A stretch of 64,000 nucleotides of DNA. It comes from Sphingobacterium spiritivorum (lineage in GTDB: Bacteria; Bacteroidota; Bacteroidia; Sphingobacteriales; Sphingobacteriaceae). Positions 45,422 through 55,881 of the stretch are shown here, piece by piece (position 1 is the stretch's first letter; the number at the start of each line of letters is the position of its first letter). The stretch is taken from the NCBI RefSeq assembly GCF_016725325.1, contig NZ_CP068083.1:2666001-2730000 (forward strand), given 5' to 3'. A program made the translations under genes and the position numbers. The notes beneath the pieces were generated by a model, which was not told where the DNA came from, searched no databases, and worked only from the letters and a program-made list of their open reading frames with translations.

Positions 45422-46048
45422 TTATTTTTTAGTCGCCTTGTACTCTTTATTCAGAGCTTCAACAACTTCTTTGGTAATTTCCAGTTTAGAATCTGCATAC
45501 AATACCGTTGGATTTGATTTCGAATAAGTCAATACCAATGTATAACCATTTTCGGTAGCATGTTTCTTCAGGTATTCTGTGATTGTTTTGTAAACGTTGT
45601 TGAACTCAGTAGCTTCATCTTGTTGAATAGAAGCAGAAGCATTCTGATCCAAACGGCCTAATTCGTCTTGTTTGCGAGCTAATTTTTCTTCTGTTGCCTG
45701 ACGTTCTGAAGCACTCATGCTTGCAGCTTTTTGTTGGTATTCAGCTACTTCGCGTTGGAAAGCCTGACTTTTGGATTGAAGATCCGTTTGTGCTTTCTTT
45801 ACTTTCGCTTCCATTTTTAACTTAATGTCCTTGAAATACTCATATTTCTCCGAAAGCGTATCAGAATTGATGTAAACAATTTTCTCAGAGACAGATGATG
45901 AACTGGTTTTTGCACCAGTTGAATCACCCGAACCTGCCGGCTTGGATGCGTTTTGATTACATGAAATAGCAGCTGTCGCGATTATAACACCTAGTGTTGC
46001 TTTCGAAAAAGTTGTAATAAATTTATTCATTCGTTTTGTGGTTGTCAT
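45422..46048 (-). CDS. OmpH/Skp-family periplasmic lipoprotein
   Basis: The 208-residue protein has a lipoprotein-type signal (IIATAAISC), a serine/threonine-rich linker, the OmpH opening 'EKIVYINSDTLSEKYEYFKDI', and a long coiled-coil region (about 78-140, MEAKVKKAQTDLQSKSQAFQREVAEYQQKA). It then closes on 'YTLVLTYSKSNPTVLYADSKLEITKEVVEALN'. Skp proteins hold unfolded outer-membrane proteins in the periplasm; lipid anchoring of such a protein is a Bacteroidota trait. An alternative ATG at 46030 (MNKFITTF) would give a shorter signal and cannot be excluded. Confidence 0.88.
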   Translation of the reverse strand: MTTTKRMNKFITTFSKATLGVIIATAAISCNQNASKPAGSGDSTGAKTSSSSVSEKIVYINSDTLSEKYEYFKDIKLKMEAKVKKAQTDLQSKSQAFQREVAEYQQKAASMSASERQATEEKLARKQDELGRLDQNASASIQQDEATEFNNVYKTITEYLKKHATENGYTLVLTYSKSNPTVLYADSKLEITKEVVEALNKEYKATKK

Positions 46049-46178
46049 ATTTTAAAGTAACAAACCTACTATAAAAAATTTAAAATCCGCTTCTCTTTGC
46101 GAATAAATCTACGAAGCGAATCTTTTAAATTGCTTGTTATCAGTATGCTTAAATACATTTTCTGAGTACGGAATATAC

Positions 46179-46209
46179 TTGTTTTTGTGGCTTATTTTTC
46201 GTATTTTTG
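46179..46209 (+). promoter_or_regulatory. gyrB promoter
   Basis: TATTTTTG at 46202-46209 is an exact -7 box, with TTG at 46179-46181 and a 20-base spacer. The ATG lies 32 bases downstream. Confidence 0.65.
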
Positions 46210-46223
46210 AATGTAAAACTTAA

Positions 46224-48200
<1,977 letters not shown>

Positions 48201-48205
48201 TTTTT

Positions 48206-48276
48206 AAGAAAACAAAATAACATAAAAAAGCCTGTTGAAATTTTCAACAGGCTTTTTTATGTTATTTTGTTTTCTT
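48206..48276. terminator. 71-nt perfect palindrome with terminator core, after gyrB
   Basis: Two 35-base arms are exact reverse complements around a single central T (48241), starting five bases after the gyrB stop. The core AAAAAAGCCTGTTGAAA with its complement followed by TTTTTT is a standard bidirectional terminator. The outer 16 or so base pairs (AAGAAAACAAAATAAC and its complement) extend it far beyond what termination needs. No target-site duplication or open reading frame is present. Confidence 0.85.
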
Positions 48277-48328
48277 TTAGAAATAAATTGTTTAATTTCA
48301 AGAAATAAAGGATCAGTTATTATAAATT

Positions 48329-49132
48329 ATGAAATTAAAGAAATTAATATTTTTAATGTTAATTTCTCTTAAAGCAGTATCTCAACCCTTTAATGCTGCA
48401 CCTTTTCAGGGAATTGGAAATACGGGTATTGCTTTAGGAGGAATTTACAGTCTGACGAATAATCCGGCTGGTCTTGTGGAAATAGATGAGCTGAATGTGG
48501 CAGTTGCCTACCAAAAGTATTTTCTTATGCAGGATATTCAAACGCAGGCAGCTTATTTTGCTCTTCCTCTCAAAGAATTGGGAGCTATTGGTTTCTCTGT
48601 TCATAGTTACGGAATTCCATCATTAAGTTCCTTCTTAAGGACAAATATTTCCTATGCCCGCAATTTTGCAGATATTTTATCCACTTCTGTCTCCTTAAAT
48701 TATCATCGGAAGTCTGTAGCAAAATACGGAGGAGAACAGGTAATGTCATTCGATCTGGGTCTACAGTATGCTTGTAATCCCTCGCTTACAGTTGGATTTA
48801 TATTTAAGAATATTACAAATGCAGTCTTAAAGGGAGCTGTAACAGATCGCATAGTTCAGGAAATAGGAGCGGGAACCAACTATCGGATATCTTCCGGTCT
48901 TATGGTGAACGTTGATCTGATTTCTGATCTTCAGGAGCGGTGGTTTGTAAGGAGTGGCCTGGAATACCGCTTACATCCGAGTCTGGTGGTCAGAGGAGGA
49001 GTATCTTCTAATCCAATAGAATACTTTGCAGGACTAGGCTTTGTACTCCCAAGGGTAAGGATCGACCTATCTTCATCTTTTCATCCCAATCTGGGTACAT
49101 CTCCCCAAATAGCATTAGCCTATGGTTTGTGA
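48329..49132 (+). CDS. Predicted outer-membrane beta-barrel protein (PorV/FadL-like)
   Basis: The 267-residue protein has a cleavable signal (MKLKKLIFLMLISLKAVSQ). It continues with 'GIGNTGIALGGIYSLTNNPAGLVEIDELNVAVAYQKYF', a pattern seen at the start of PorV/PorP- and FadL-like barrels, where an 'NPA' motif follows a glycine-rich turn. The rest alternates amphipathic strands, ending '..GTSPQIALAYGL' with a C-terminal strand. I cannot assign a named family. Its stop overlaps the helix-hairpin-helix gene by 11 bases, so it is the first gene of a coupled unit with comEC and recQ. Confidence 0.65.
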   Translation: MKLKKLIFLMLISLKAVSQPFNAAPFQGIGNTGIALGGIYSLTNNPAGLVEIDELNVAVAYQKYFLMQDIQTQAAYFALPLKELGAIGFSVHSYGIPSLSSFLRTNISYARNFADILSTSVSLNYHRKSVAKYGGEQVMSFDLGLQYACNPSLTVGFIFKNITNAVLKGAVTDRIVQEIGAGTNYRISSGLMVNVDLISDLQERWFVRSGLEYRLHPSLVVRGGVSSNPIEYFAGLGFVLPRVRIDLSSSFHPNLGTSPQIALAYGL

Positions 49133-51173
49133 TCCAATCCGGATAGTAATAACAGTGATATTGCTATCCCTCTGTTTTTATGCTTTTGCACAGGAATTAG
49201 AACAGCTGGAAGAAGAGCTTATAGAGCAAATAAATGAAGCGACTCCGGAAGATGTAGATGTCAGTGAATATACAGAACGATTGAGACATTTCCTCCAAAA
49301 TCCTATCGACCTCAATAAGACAGACGGAAGGGAGCTATCCGAACTTTTGTTTCTGACTCCCATTCAGATTACTAATCTCCTGGATCACAGAAGGCGATCC
49401 GGAAGAATGCTATCGGTATTTGAACTTCAGGCAGTAGATGGATTTGATGAAGTAACAGTTGCGCGTATTTTGCCATTTGTGAAAGTCGGACAGACCTCGG
49501 TATTTGAGCATTTTTCACTTAATAAATTATTAAGTACATCCACACATGAATATATGTTTCGTTATGGAAGAGGGCTGGAACAGGCAAGAGGTTACCTGAT
49601 AGGAGATACGTCCAGGTCCAGATATCTTGGTAATCCGGACCGCTACATGGTACGATACAGGTTGAATTATAAGGATGCTGTAAGACTTTCTCTAAACATG
49701 GAGAAGGATGCAGGAGAACCTTTTTTTAAATATGCACAAGGATCCGGCTTCGACTTTTATTCAGGAAGTCTTTCTGTCAGAGTAAATGATAAGTTAATGG
49801 AAGTTATTGTTGGAGACTATTCTCTCCAATTTGGTCAGGGTTTGGTGGTATGGAACGGTCTGGCCTTTGGGAAAGGTTCCTGGGTGAGCAGTGTAGCCCG
49901 GCAAGGTATAGGTCTGAAACCTTATACTTCTTTTAATGAAACCAATTTTTTTAGGGGTGTGGCTGGTACAGTAACGATGGGAAGGATACAGGTGACACCA
50001 TTTATATCCGTAAAAAGACGAACTGGGAATGTTTTGGAAACAGATTCAGGAAACATTATTCAATCTCTTTCTTTTTCCGGATTACATCGTACACCTACAG
50101 AACAAAGGCAGCGCTATGCAATTGGTGAATATGTACTTGGCGGTAATATAAATTTTAGAGTAGACTGGCTTCTTGTAGGTCTAAATCTTATAAATACCAC
50201 ATATAACGGATATATAAAACCGCCAGAACTATTACGAAACCACTTCGCATTTAGAGGTCAGTCGTTAACAAATATGAGTACATATTATCAATATACATTC
50301 AGAAATACCTATGCTTTCGGTGAAATAGCCAAAAGTGCAGGGAGTGGAATTGCTCTTGTAAATGGTATGGTTAGTAGTCTTCACCCAACATTTTCGTTAG
50401 TATTATTACACCGGTATTATCAAAGAGATTACCATCAATTCTTTGCACAGGGAATCGGAGAGAGTGGGACTGTCAACAATGAAAGCGGTCTGTATGGAGG
50501 TGCAGTATACCATCCGTCCCGTAAAATAGAGTGGGTCAGTTATGTAGATGTTTTTAAATTTCCATGGCTAAGATTTAGGGCTGATGCGCCTACAAAAGGA
50601 TATGAAGTGTTTTCACAATTTACCTATCGATGGTATAAAAAAGGGAAGCTGGCTCTCCGTTTTCGCCACCGGTTTAGAGAAGAAAATTCCTCAGGCATAG
50701 AGTTCGCTGAACAGATACTTGCTGAGCTAAGAAGGAGTCAGTTGCGATGTGAATTCGAATATAAGCTGACAAATCAGTGGATGATCAGAAGCCGGGCAGA
50801 AGTTTTAAGATATACCAAAGAATTTGATGTCCCGGAGAAAGGGTGGTTAGGCGCTCAGGATGTCTTCTGGTCTTCCCGCAACAAGCGTGTAAGTGCCAAT
50901 CTGCGAATAGCCTATTTTCATACAGATGGGTTTAATTCCCGGATATATACGTACGAAAATGACGTGTTATACAGTTCCTCTTTTCCAGCATATTTTGATA
51001 AAGGCTACCGTTCCTATGCAAACGGAAGATGGCGAGTCCGTAAGAATATAGATTTGTGGGTTAAATATGCTGTCACTTTTTATCCGGATAAAGATGTAAT
51101 AGGATCGGGGCTTGAACAGATTGCGGGCAACCGTAAATCTGATATTAAAATACAAGGCAGGATCCAGTTTTAA
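49122..51173 (+). CDS. ComEA-like helix-hairpin-helix protein with large C-terminal outer-membrane-type domain
   Basis: The 683-residue protein has a signal peptide (about 1-23, ending FAQ) and an acidic helical stretch. Tandem helix-hairpin-helix motifs follow (about 61-122, PIDLNKTDGRELSELLFLTPIQITNLLDHRRRSG..SVFELQAVDGFDEVTVARILPFV), like ComEA. The remaining 560 residues are rich in alternating aromatic and polar strands (FRYGRG, MVRYRLNYK, VGDYSLQFGQGLVVWNG, ..IQGRIQF) and end in Phe, as outer-membrane barrels do. HhH motifs bind DNA backbone without sequence preference. Directly upstream of comEC, this points to DNA handling at the cell surface or periplasm, which is an inference. Confidence 0.7.
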   Translation: MVCDPIRIVITVILLSLCFYAFAQELEQLEEELIEQINEATPEDVDVSEYTERLRHFLQNPIDLNKTDGRELSELLFLTPIQITNLLDHRRRSGRMLSVFELQAVDGFDEVTVARILPFVKVGQTSVFEHFSLNKLLSTSTHEYMFRYGRGLEQARGYLIGDTSRSRYLGNPDRYMVRYRLNYKDAVRLSLNMEKDAGEPFFKYAQGSGFDFYSGSLSVRVNDKLMEVIVGDYSLQFGQGLVVWNGLAFGKGSWVSSVARQGIGLKPYTSFNETNFFRGVAGTVTMGRIQVTPFISVKRRTGNVLETDSGNIIQSLSFSGLHRTPTEQRQRYAIGEYVLGGNINFRVDWLLVGLNLINTTYNGYIKPPELLRNHFAFRGQSLTNMSTYYQYTFRNTYAFGEIAKSAGSGIALVNGMVSSLHPTFSLVLLHRYYQRDYHQFFAQGIGESGTVNNESGLYGGAVYHPSRKIEWVSYVDVFKFPWLRFRADAPTKGYEVFSQFTYRWYKKGKLALRFRHRFREENSSGIEFAEQILAELRRSQLRCEFEYKLTNQWMIRSRAEVLRYTKEFDVPEKGWLGAQDVFWSSRNKRVSANLRIAYFHTDGFNSRIYTYENDVLYSSSFPAYFDKGYRSYANGRWRVRKNIDLWVKYAVTFYPDKDVIGSGLEQIAGNRKSDIKIQGRIQF

Positions 51174-51177
51174 ACTC

Positions 51178-53256
51178 ATGATCATGCATGATCCTCAACA
51201 TATACCGTTTGTAAGACTTTTGCTTTTGTTTTTGACAGGGATCAGTCTGGGGTTTGGTATGGAAAATATAGTTTTCTCTATTTTTTACCTGGAATTGATG
51301 TTGATGTTGTTTCTTTTGATAACCATCCTCAGTTTTAGTTTTCGGAACTCCCATCGTTTCAGATATGTGTATATGGGGGGACTATATGTTTTGATCTGTG
51401 TGTTTGGATTATGGAAAACGGTTAAAGATAACCCTCTTCATATACCTGATCATTTTTCAGTTTATCACGATCAGCAACTGGTCGGAATTATTGCAGATGA
51501 AACAGTCGTTAAGAATCAGATTGTCCGTTTTCCTGTTCGCATAATAGCGGGTATAAATAATTCAGGATCAGAAAAGAGATCCGGTAAGCTACTTGTGACT
51601 GTTAAAAAAGATCCATTAGCTGAAGGATTGCAATATGGGGATAAACTGATCTTGCAGACTAGTATAAAAGAGGTATCTCCTCCTTTCAATCCCGGAGAAT
51701 TCGATTATCAATCTTATCTTTCTTATCAGAATATCTGGCAATATAGCTTTTTAGACTCCTCACAATATAAGGTGTTGGAGCATCAACAGGGGAATACAGC
51801 TCTGAGTTTTGCTCTTGCAATACGTAAAAGGATCGTAAATAAATTCAGACAATATATTCACGATGATACCGCATTTCAGATTGCTACTGCTATTATTTTA
51901 GGCTACCGGTCGGAAATGGATAAAGAAACTATAACAGCATTTAGTAACACAGGTACCATTCATGTATTGAGTGTTTCCGGGATGCATGTCGGATTGGTAT
52001 TCTGGATTTTATCTTTCTTGTTAAAAGGTCTGAGGAGATGGAAAGCAGGTCGCAGCATTCAGTATATCATTTTATTGGTTTTCATATGGATGTATGTGGT
52101 TCTGACCGGACTTTCTTCCTCAGCATTAAGGGCAGGACTGATGATTTCTTTTTTTGTGATTTCAAAAATGGCCGGAAGAGATCTCAAGGCATATAATACA
52201 ATTGCTGCTTCCGCATTTTTCATGCTGCTTATAAATACTAAAACATGCGCAGATCTGGGATTTCAGCTGTCGTATCTCGCTGTCTTAGGTATTGTAACGG
52301 TGTTGCCCTTATTGAATAGATTATATCTGCCGAAACGCAAATATTTCAAGATTTTAATGGAATACATATATATATCCATTGCCGCCCAGTTATTCACGTT
52401 GCCACTTGTTTTTTATTATTTCGGACAATTCCCAAATTATTTCCTGATTGCAAATATATTTATTGCTTTACCCTCTACATGTATGATGTATGTAGGATTA
52501 ATATTGGCTTTTATTCCTATAGATCCGCTGAGTCAGGCCATGGGGAAAATACTGGAATGGCTTATTCAGTTTATGTGGCAGGGACTTCATATACTGGATC
52601 GTCTTCCGGGATCATTAATTCAAGGTCTTATGTTTTCTATAGATCAGGTCATCCTGCTTTTTTTAGCCATATTTTTCTTATCCATAGCTTTTCATTACCG
52701 AATGAAACTGGCTTTTAAAATGGGAATGGCCTGTGTTTTGATCGTTCAGATTTCGTTATTTATGGATCATATAAAAATGAAGAAATATGTAGGACTTCGG
52801 ATCTATAATGTAAAAAAGCATCTTGCCATTGCGCATATTAATAAAGGAAAAGTTTTTTTATTCACTAATATGGATTCATTGACCCACCCGGTGATCTCTT
52901 ATAGTGTATTGCCGGATCTGATACGTTATACAAATCAGAACGACATTCATTTTGAAAAAGTTGCTGACGACAGCAACCGAAAGAATCTGCAAATGTCAAC
53001 GTCTGATGTATCCTTTATTGTTTTAGAAAAATTTATGGCCGCAGATAAGTTGTTCCCGGCTGAAATACTGGTAATGAGGAAAAATAACCGAAGCAATCTG
53101 AAAGAAATTATTCCTGTTATACGACCTCGTCTGGTCATTATGGACGGCTCTAATACCGACAGTAAAATTGAAGATTATAAAAAGGAACTTGATATTTTGA
53201 AAGTGTCCCATTATTGCTTGAAGGATAATTTTGCTTATGTTTGGGTTGGAGATTAA
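51178..53256 (+). CDS. comEC: ComEC/Rec2-family DNA translocation channel
   Basis: With the ATG at 51178 (MIMHDPQHIPFVRLLLLFLTGISLG) the protein has 692 residues; a reading from 51112 starts inside the upstream gene and is rejected. It has N-terminal helices, a DUF4131-type OB region ('LVGIIADETVVKNQIVRFPVRIIAG..PLAEGLQYGDKLILQTSIKEVSPPFNPGEFDYQSYL') and the Competence domain with 'TGTIHVLSVSGMHVGLVFWILS' and about eight helices. The soluble C-terminal part (about 535-692) lies where other ComEC proteins have a metallo-beta-lactamase nuclease, but no HxHxDH motif is seen. It would pass single-stranded DNA across the inner membrane. It starts 4 bases after the HhH gene and is followed 2 bases later by recQ. 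Confidence 0.9.
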   Translation: MIMHDPQHIPFVRLLLLFLTGISLGFGMENIVFSIFYLELMLMLFLLITILSFSFRNSHRFRYVYMGGLYVLICVFGLWKTVKDNPLHIPDHFSVYHDQQLVGIIADETVVKNQIVRFPVRIIAGINNSGSEKRSGKLLVTVKKDPLAEGLQYGDKLILQTSIKEVSPPFNPGEFDYQSYLSYQNIWQYSFLDSSQYKVLEHQQGNTALSFALAIRKRIVNKFRQYIHDDTAFQIATAIILGYRSEMDKETITAFSNTGTIHVLSVSGMHVGLVFWILSFLLKGLRRWKAGRSIQYIILLVFIWMYVVLTGLSSSALRAGLMISFFVISKMAGRDLKAYNTIAASAFFMLLINTKTCADLGFQLSYLAVLGIVTVLPLLNRLYLPKRKYFKILMEYIYISIAAQLFTLPLVFYYFGQFPNYFLIANIFIALPSTCMMYVGLILAFIPIDPLSQAMGKILEWLIQFMWQGLHILDRLPGSLIQGLMFSIDQVILLFLAIFFLSIAFHYRMKLAFKMGMACVLIVQISLFMDHIKMKKYVGLRIYNVKKHLAIAHINKGKVFLFTNMDSLTHPVISYSVLPDLIRYTNQNDIHFEKVADDSNRKNLQMSTSDVSFIVLEKFMAADKLFPAEILVMRKNNRSNLKEIIPVIRPRLVIMDGSNTDSKIEDYKKELDILKVSHYCLKDNFAYVWVGD

Positions 53257-53258
53257 CT

Positions 53259-55154
53259 ATGACAAGTAAGGTTATTTTAAAGCAGTATTGGGGATATGAT
53301 TCATTCCGCCCTTTGCAGGAAGAAATCATTGATTCTATCTTACAGGAAAGAGATACCCTTGCACTGATGCCTACTGGAGGAGGTAAGTCTCTCTGCTATC
53401 AGATACCGGCTATGATGAAAGAAGGTATCTGTATTGTTATCAGCCCTCTGATCGCACTAATGAAGGATCAGGTGGAGCAGTTAAGAAAAAGAGGTATTGA
53501 AGCTATTGCGATCTTCTCCGGCATGAGTCCAAGAGAAATAGATATTGCATTAGACAACTGTATTTTTGGTAAAATAAAGTTTCTGTATCTTGCTCCCGAA
53601 CGGTTGTATAGTGAGGTGGTAAGAGAACGTATCCGTTATATGAAAGTCAACCTCTTTGCCATCGATGAAGCGCATTGTATTTCTCAATGGGGATATGATT
53701 TCAGACCTTCCTATTTACAGTTAACTGCGCTGAAAGAATTGCATCCTGCTATCCCATTTTTAGCAGTTACAGCTTCTGCCACACCACGAGTCGTTGAGGA
53801 TATCCAGGAAAAGCTGAATTTTAAAGTTCCTCAGGTATTCAGCATGAGTTTTGAGCGCAAAAATCTGGGATATATGGCCTTGCATGAAGAAGATAAGATA
53901 GGACGTATGATCCGCATTATCAAGAAGCAGGGAGGATCGGGAGTGGTATACGTCCGAAACAGAAGAGAGACACAGGAAATTGCCCGTCATTTGCTGAATC
54001 ACGGTATCCCGGCCGACTTTTATCATGCCGGTATGGATACAGTTGCCCGTTCTCAGAAACAGGATGCCTGGATGAATAATCAGATTCGGGTTATCGTAGC
54101 AACAAATGCTTTTGGGATGGGTATAGATAAAGCTGATGTACGCTTTGTTATCCATCTTGATATTCCTGATGCGCTGGAAGCCTACTATCAGGAAGCTGGC
54201 AGAGCAGGTCGGGATGGAAAGAAAGCATTTCCTGTACTGCTGTATCAACAGGAAGATCGGGATAGGTTATGGAATAACATGGAGTCCGGATTTCCGGAAG
54301 TTAGCTTTATTCAGCAGCTGTATCACCACCTTTGCAATCATTTTCAGATCGCTTACGGAGCAGGTGAAGGAGCAGTATTTGATTTTGATGTCGTGGAGTT
54401 CGCCAAAAAGTATAAAATAGATCTTCTGGCAACAATGAGTGCATTGAAATTTCTGGAACGGGATGGATGGCTTTCGCTCTCTGAAGCCGTTTTTATACCA
54501 GCCCGGTTCAAGTTTGAAATAGACTATCAGGAATTGTACAAATTCCAGATCAGTAATGCAAAGTATGACGGTTTGATAAAAGCAATCCTGCGTTCATATG
54601 GCGGAGCTTTTGATTTTTATATTCATATCAATGAGTATGAGTTTGCTAAAAAACTTAAGATTTCCTATGGAACAGTTGTGGAAATGCTGAAGAATCTGCA
54701 AAAACAACAGGTAGCCAGTTATCTGCCTCATACAGATGCTCCGCAACTGCAATTTTTGCAAAACAGGGTAGACTATAAAAATCTATATATTGATACACAG
54801 TTTATCAGGGAGAGGAGAGGAGTCAAGGAAGAACAACTCAAGGCGATATATGCTTATCTTGATACGAAGAATTGCAGAAGTATTTCCATTCGTGAATATT
54901 TTGGAGAGAAGGACGCTACTCCATGTGGAGAATGTGATCTGTGTCTTATACGGCAGCATCGTGCCAATCAGGAACAAAAGATCATAGCAGAGGTCAAAAT
55001 ACTATTGATTGACGATACACTGGATCTTCACAGTCTGGTGGATCGGTTAACTATCGGAGATGAAGCGATTCGTTTAAAAGTAATTCGCCAGCTTCTGGAC
55101 GATAGACAAATTGAAGTCAAAGACGAACAGTATAGCTGGGTGAATGCTTTTTAG
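53259..55154 (+). CDS. recQ: RecQ-family ATP-dependent DNA helicase
   Basis: With the ATG at 53259 (MTSKVILKQYWGYDSFRPLQEEII) the protein has 631 residues; a TTG at 53241 is inside comEC. It has Walker A 'MPTGGGKSLCYQIPA', 'DEAHCISQWGYDFRPSY' (DEAH plus the RecQ aromatic-rich loop), 'VATNAFGMGIDKADVRFVIHLD' and 'YYQEAGRAGRDG'. A zinc/RQC-type region ends in CGECDLC. The usual HRDC domain is not evident, and the C-terminus is short. It unwinds 3'-5'. Coupling to comEC suggests a link to incoming or recombining DNA, though this is only context. Confidence 0.93.
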   Translation: MTSKVILKQYWGYDSFRPLQEEIIDSILQERDTLALMPTGGGKSLCYQIPAMMKEGICIVISPLIALMKDQVEQLRKRGIEAIAIFSGMSPREIDIALDNCIFGKIKFLYLAPERLYSEVVRERIRYMKVNLFAIDEAHCISQWGYDFRPSYLQLTALKELHPAIPFLAVTASATPRVVEDIQEKLNFKVPQVFSMSFERKNLGYMALHEEDKIGRMIRIIKKQGGSGVVYVRNRRETQEIARHLLNHGIPADFYHAGMDTVARSQKQDAWMNNQIRVIVATNAFGMGIDKADVRFVIHLDIPDALEAYYQEAGRAGRDGKKAFPVLLYQQEDRDRLWNNMESGFPEVSFIQQLYHHLCNHFQIAYGAGEGAVFDFDVVEFAKKYKIDLLATMSALKFLERDGWLSLSEAVFIPARFKFEIDYQELYKFQISNAKYDGLIKAILRSYGGAFDFYIHINEYEFAKKLKISYGTVVEMLKNLQKQQVASYLPHTDAPQLQFLQNRVDYKNLYIDTQFIRERRGVKEEQLKAIYAYLDTKNCRSISIREYFGEKDATPCGECDLCLIRQHRANQEQKIIAEVKILLIDDTLDLHSLVDRLTIGDEAIRLKVIRQLLDDRQIEVKDEQYSWVNAF

Positions 55155-55196
55155 GCTAAGTAACTTTAAGCGATTCTAATGGTAATTAATAGAATT

Positions 55197-55772
55197 TTAT
55201 ATTTTCTTTGTCTTTTTATATTGTTCATGTAAGCTGTAGCCCTGCATAATGTTAGGAATAATTTTATCAATCCTGGCGACTTGTGTCTTAGTTTGTTTCG
55301 CTTCTGCTATATATTCATTATATTCATTTTGCTTTGCAGGACTTAGTTTTTCAAAAGCTTCCTTCAGAATATTATCTTTTTCCAGCTCATCTTTCAGTAA
55401 TTGGGGCATAAGTATATACTCTTTTTTACCGGGTACTACTTTCAGGCCTTTTTTCTCAACTTCTATTGCTTCTGTAATATATTCAGCGATCTGTTTATTG
55501 TTTATCTGTGAGCGGTCAGTGAAACGCCACTGTCTGAGGTTTTTGGTCTTTTCACCTTGTGTAGCCCTCAATACCTGATAAGGATCTGTTAGATGTGATC
55601 CGTTAAAAAACCAAAGTGCAAAATGATTTTTGAATCCTGCGAAAGAGAGAATATTTTTATTTTGATAGGTGAATACCGGACCACCCCACTTGGTTGTCTG
55701 TTCCAGAGGAAACTGTTGAATAATCTGTGTCAGCAGGTCAAGTTCTTCTATCCATTTATTAGTTTTATCCAT
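55197..55772 (-). CDS. YdeI/OmdA-type DUF1801-like protein
   Basis: The 191-residue cytoplasmic protein begins with a DUF1801-like domain (about 1-120, including 'ETTKWGGPVFTYQNKNILSFAGFKNHFALWFFNG'). It ends in an OmdA-like helical tail (about 130-190, 'LKDELEKDNILKEAFEKLSPAKQNEYNEYIAEAKQTKTQVARIDKI'), the YdeI arrangement. The biochemical role is unknown; relatives are found near stress and envelope genes. It is a single gene, converging with recQ, with no clear terminator between them. Confidence 0.8.
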   Translation of the reverse strand: MDKTNKWIEELDLLTQIIQQFPLEQTTKWGGPVFTYQNKNILSFAGFKNHFALWFFNGSHLTDPYQVLRATQGEKTKNLRQWRFTDRSQINNKQIAEYITEAIEVEKKGLKVVPGKKEYILMPQLLKDELEKDNILKEAFEKLSPAKQNEYNEYIAEAKQTKTQVARIDKIIPNIMQGYSLHEQYKKTKKI

Positions 55773-55825
55773 TCCGTTATTGTTTGATTAAAGATAAAAT
55801 TTGCAATTTAATATCCGAATATAAA

Positions 55826-55856
55826 CAAAAAAACCCTGACGATATCGTCAGGGTTT
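55826..55856 (-). terminator. Intrinsic terminator after rpsA
   Basis: AAACCCTGACGATATCGTCAGGGTTT at 55831-55856 is a perfect 13-base-arm palindrome. On the minus strand it runs into a T-tract. It lies 25 bases beyond the rpsA stop. Confidence 0.85.
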
Positions 55857-55881
55857 CGGAATATGTGGGAGAATCTAAAGA

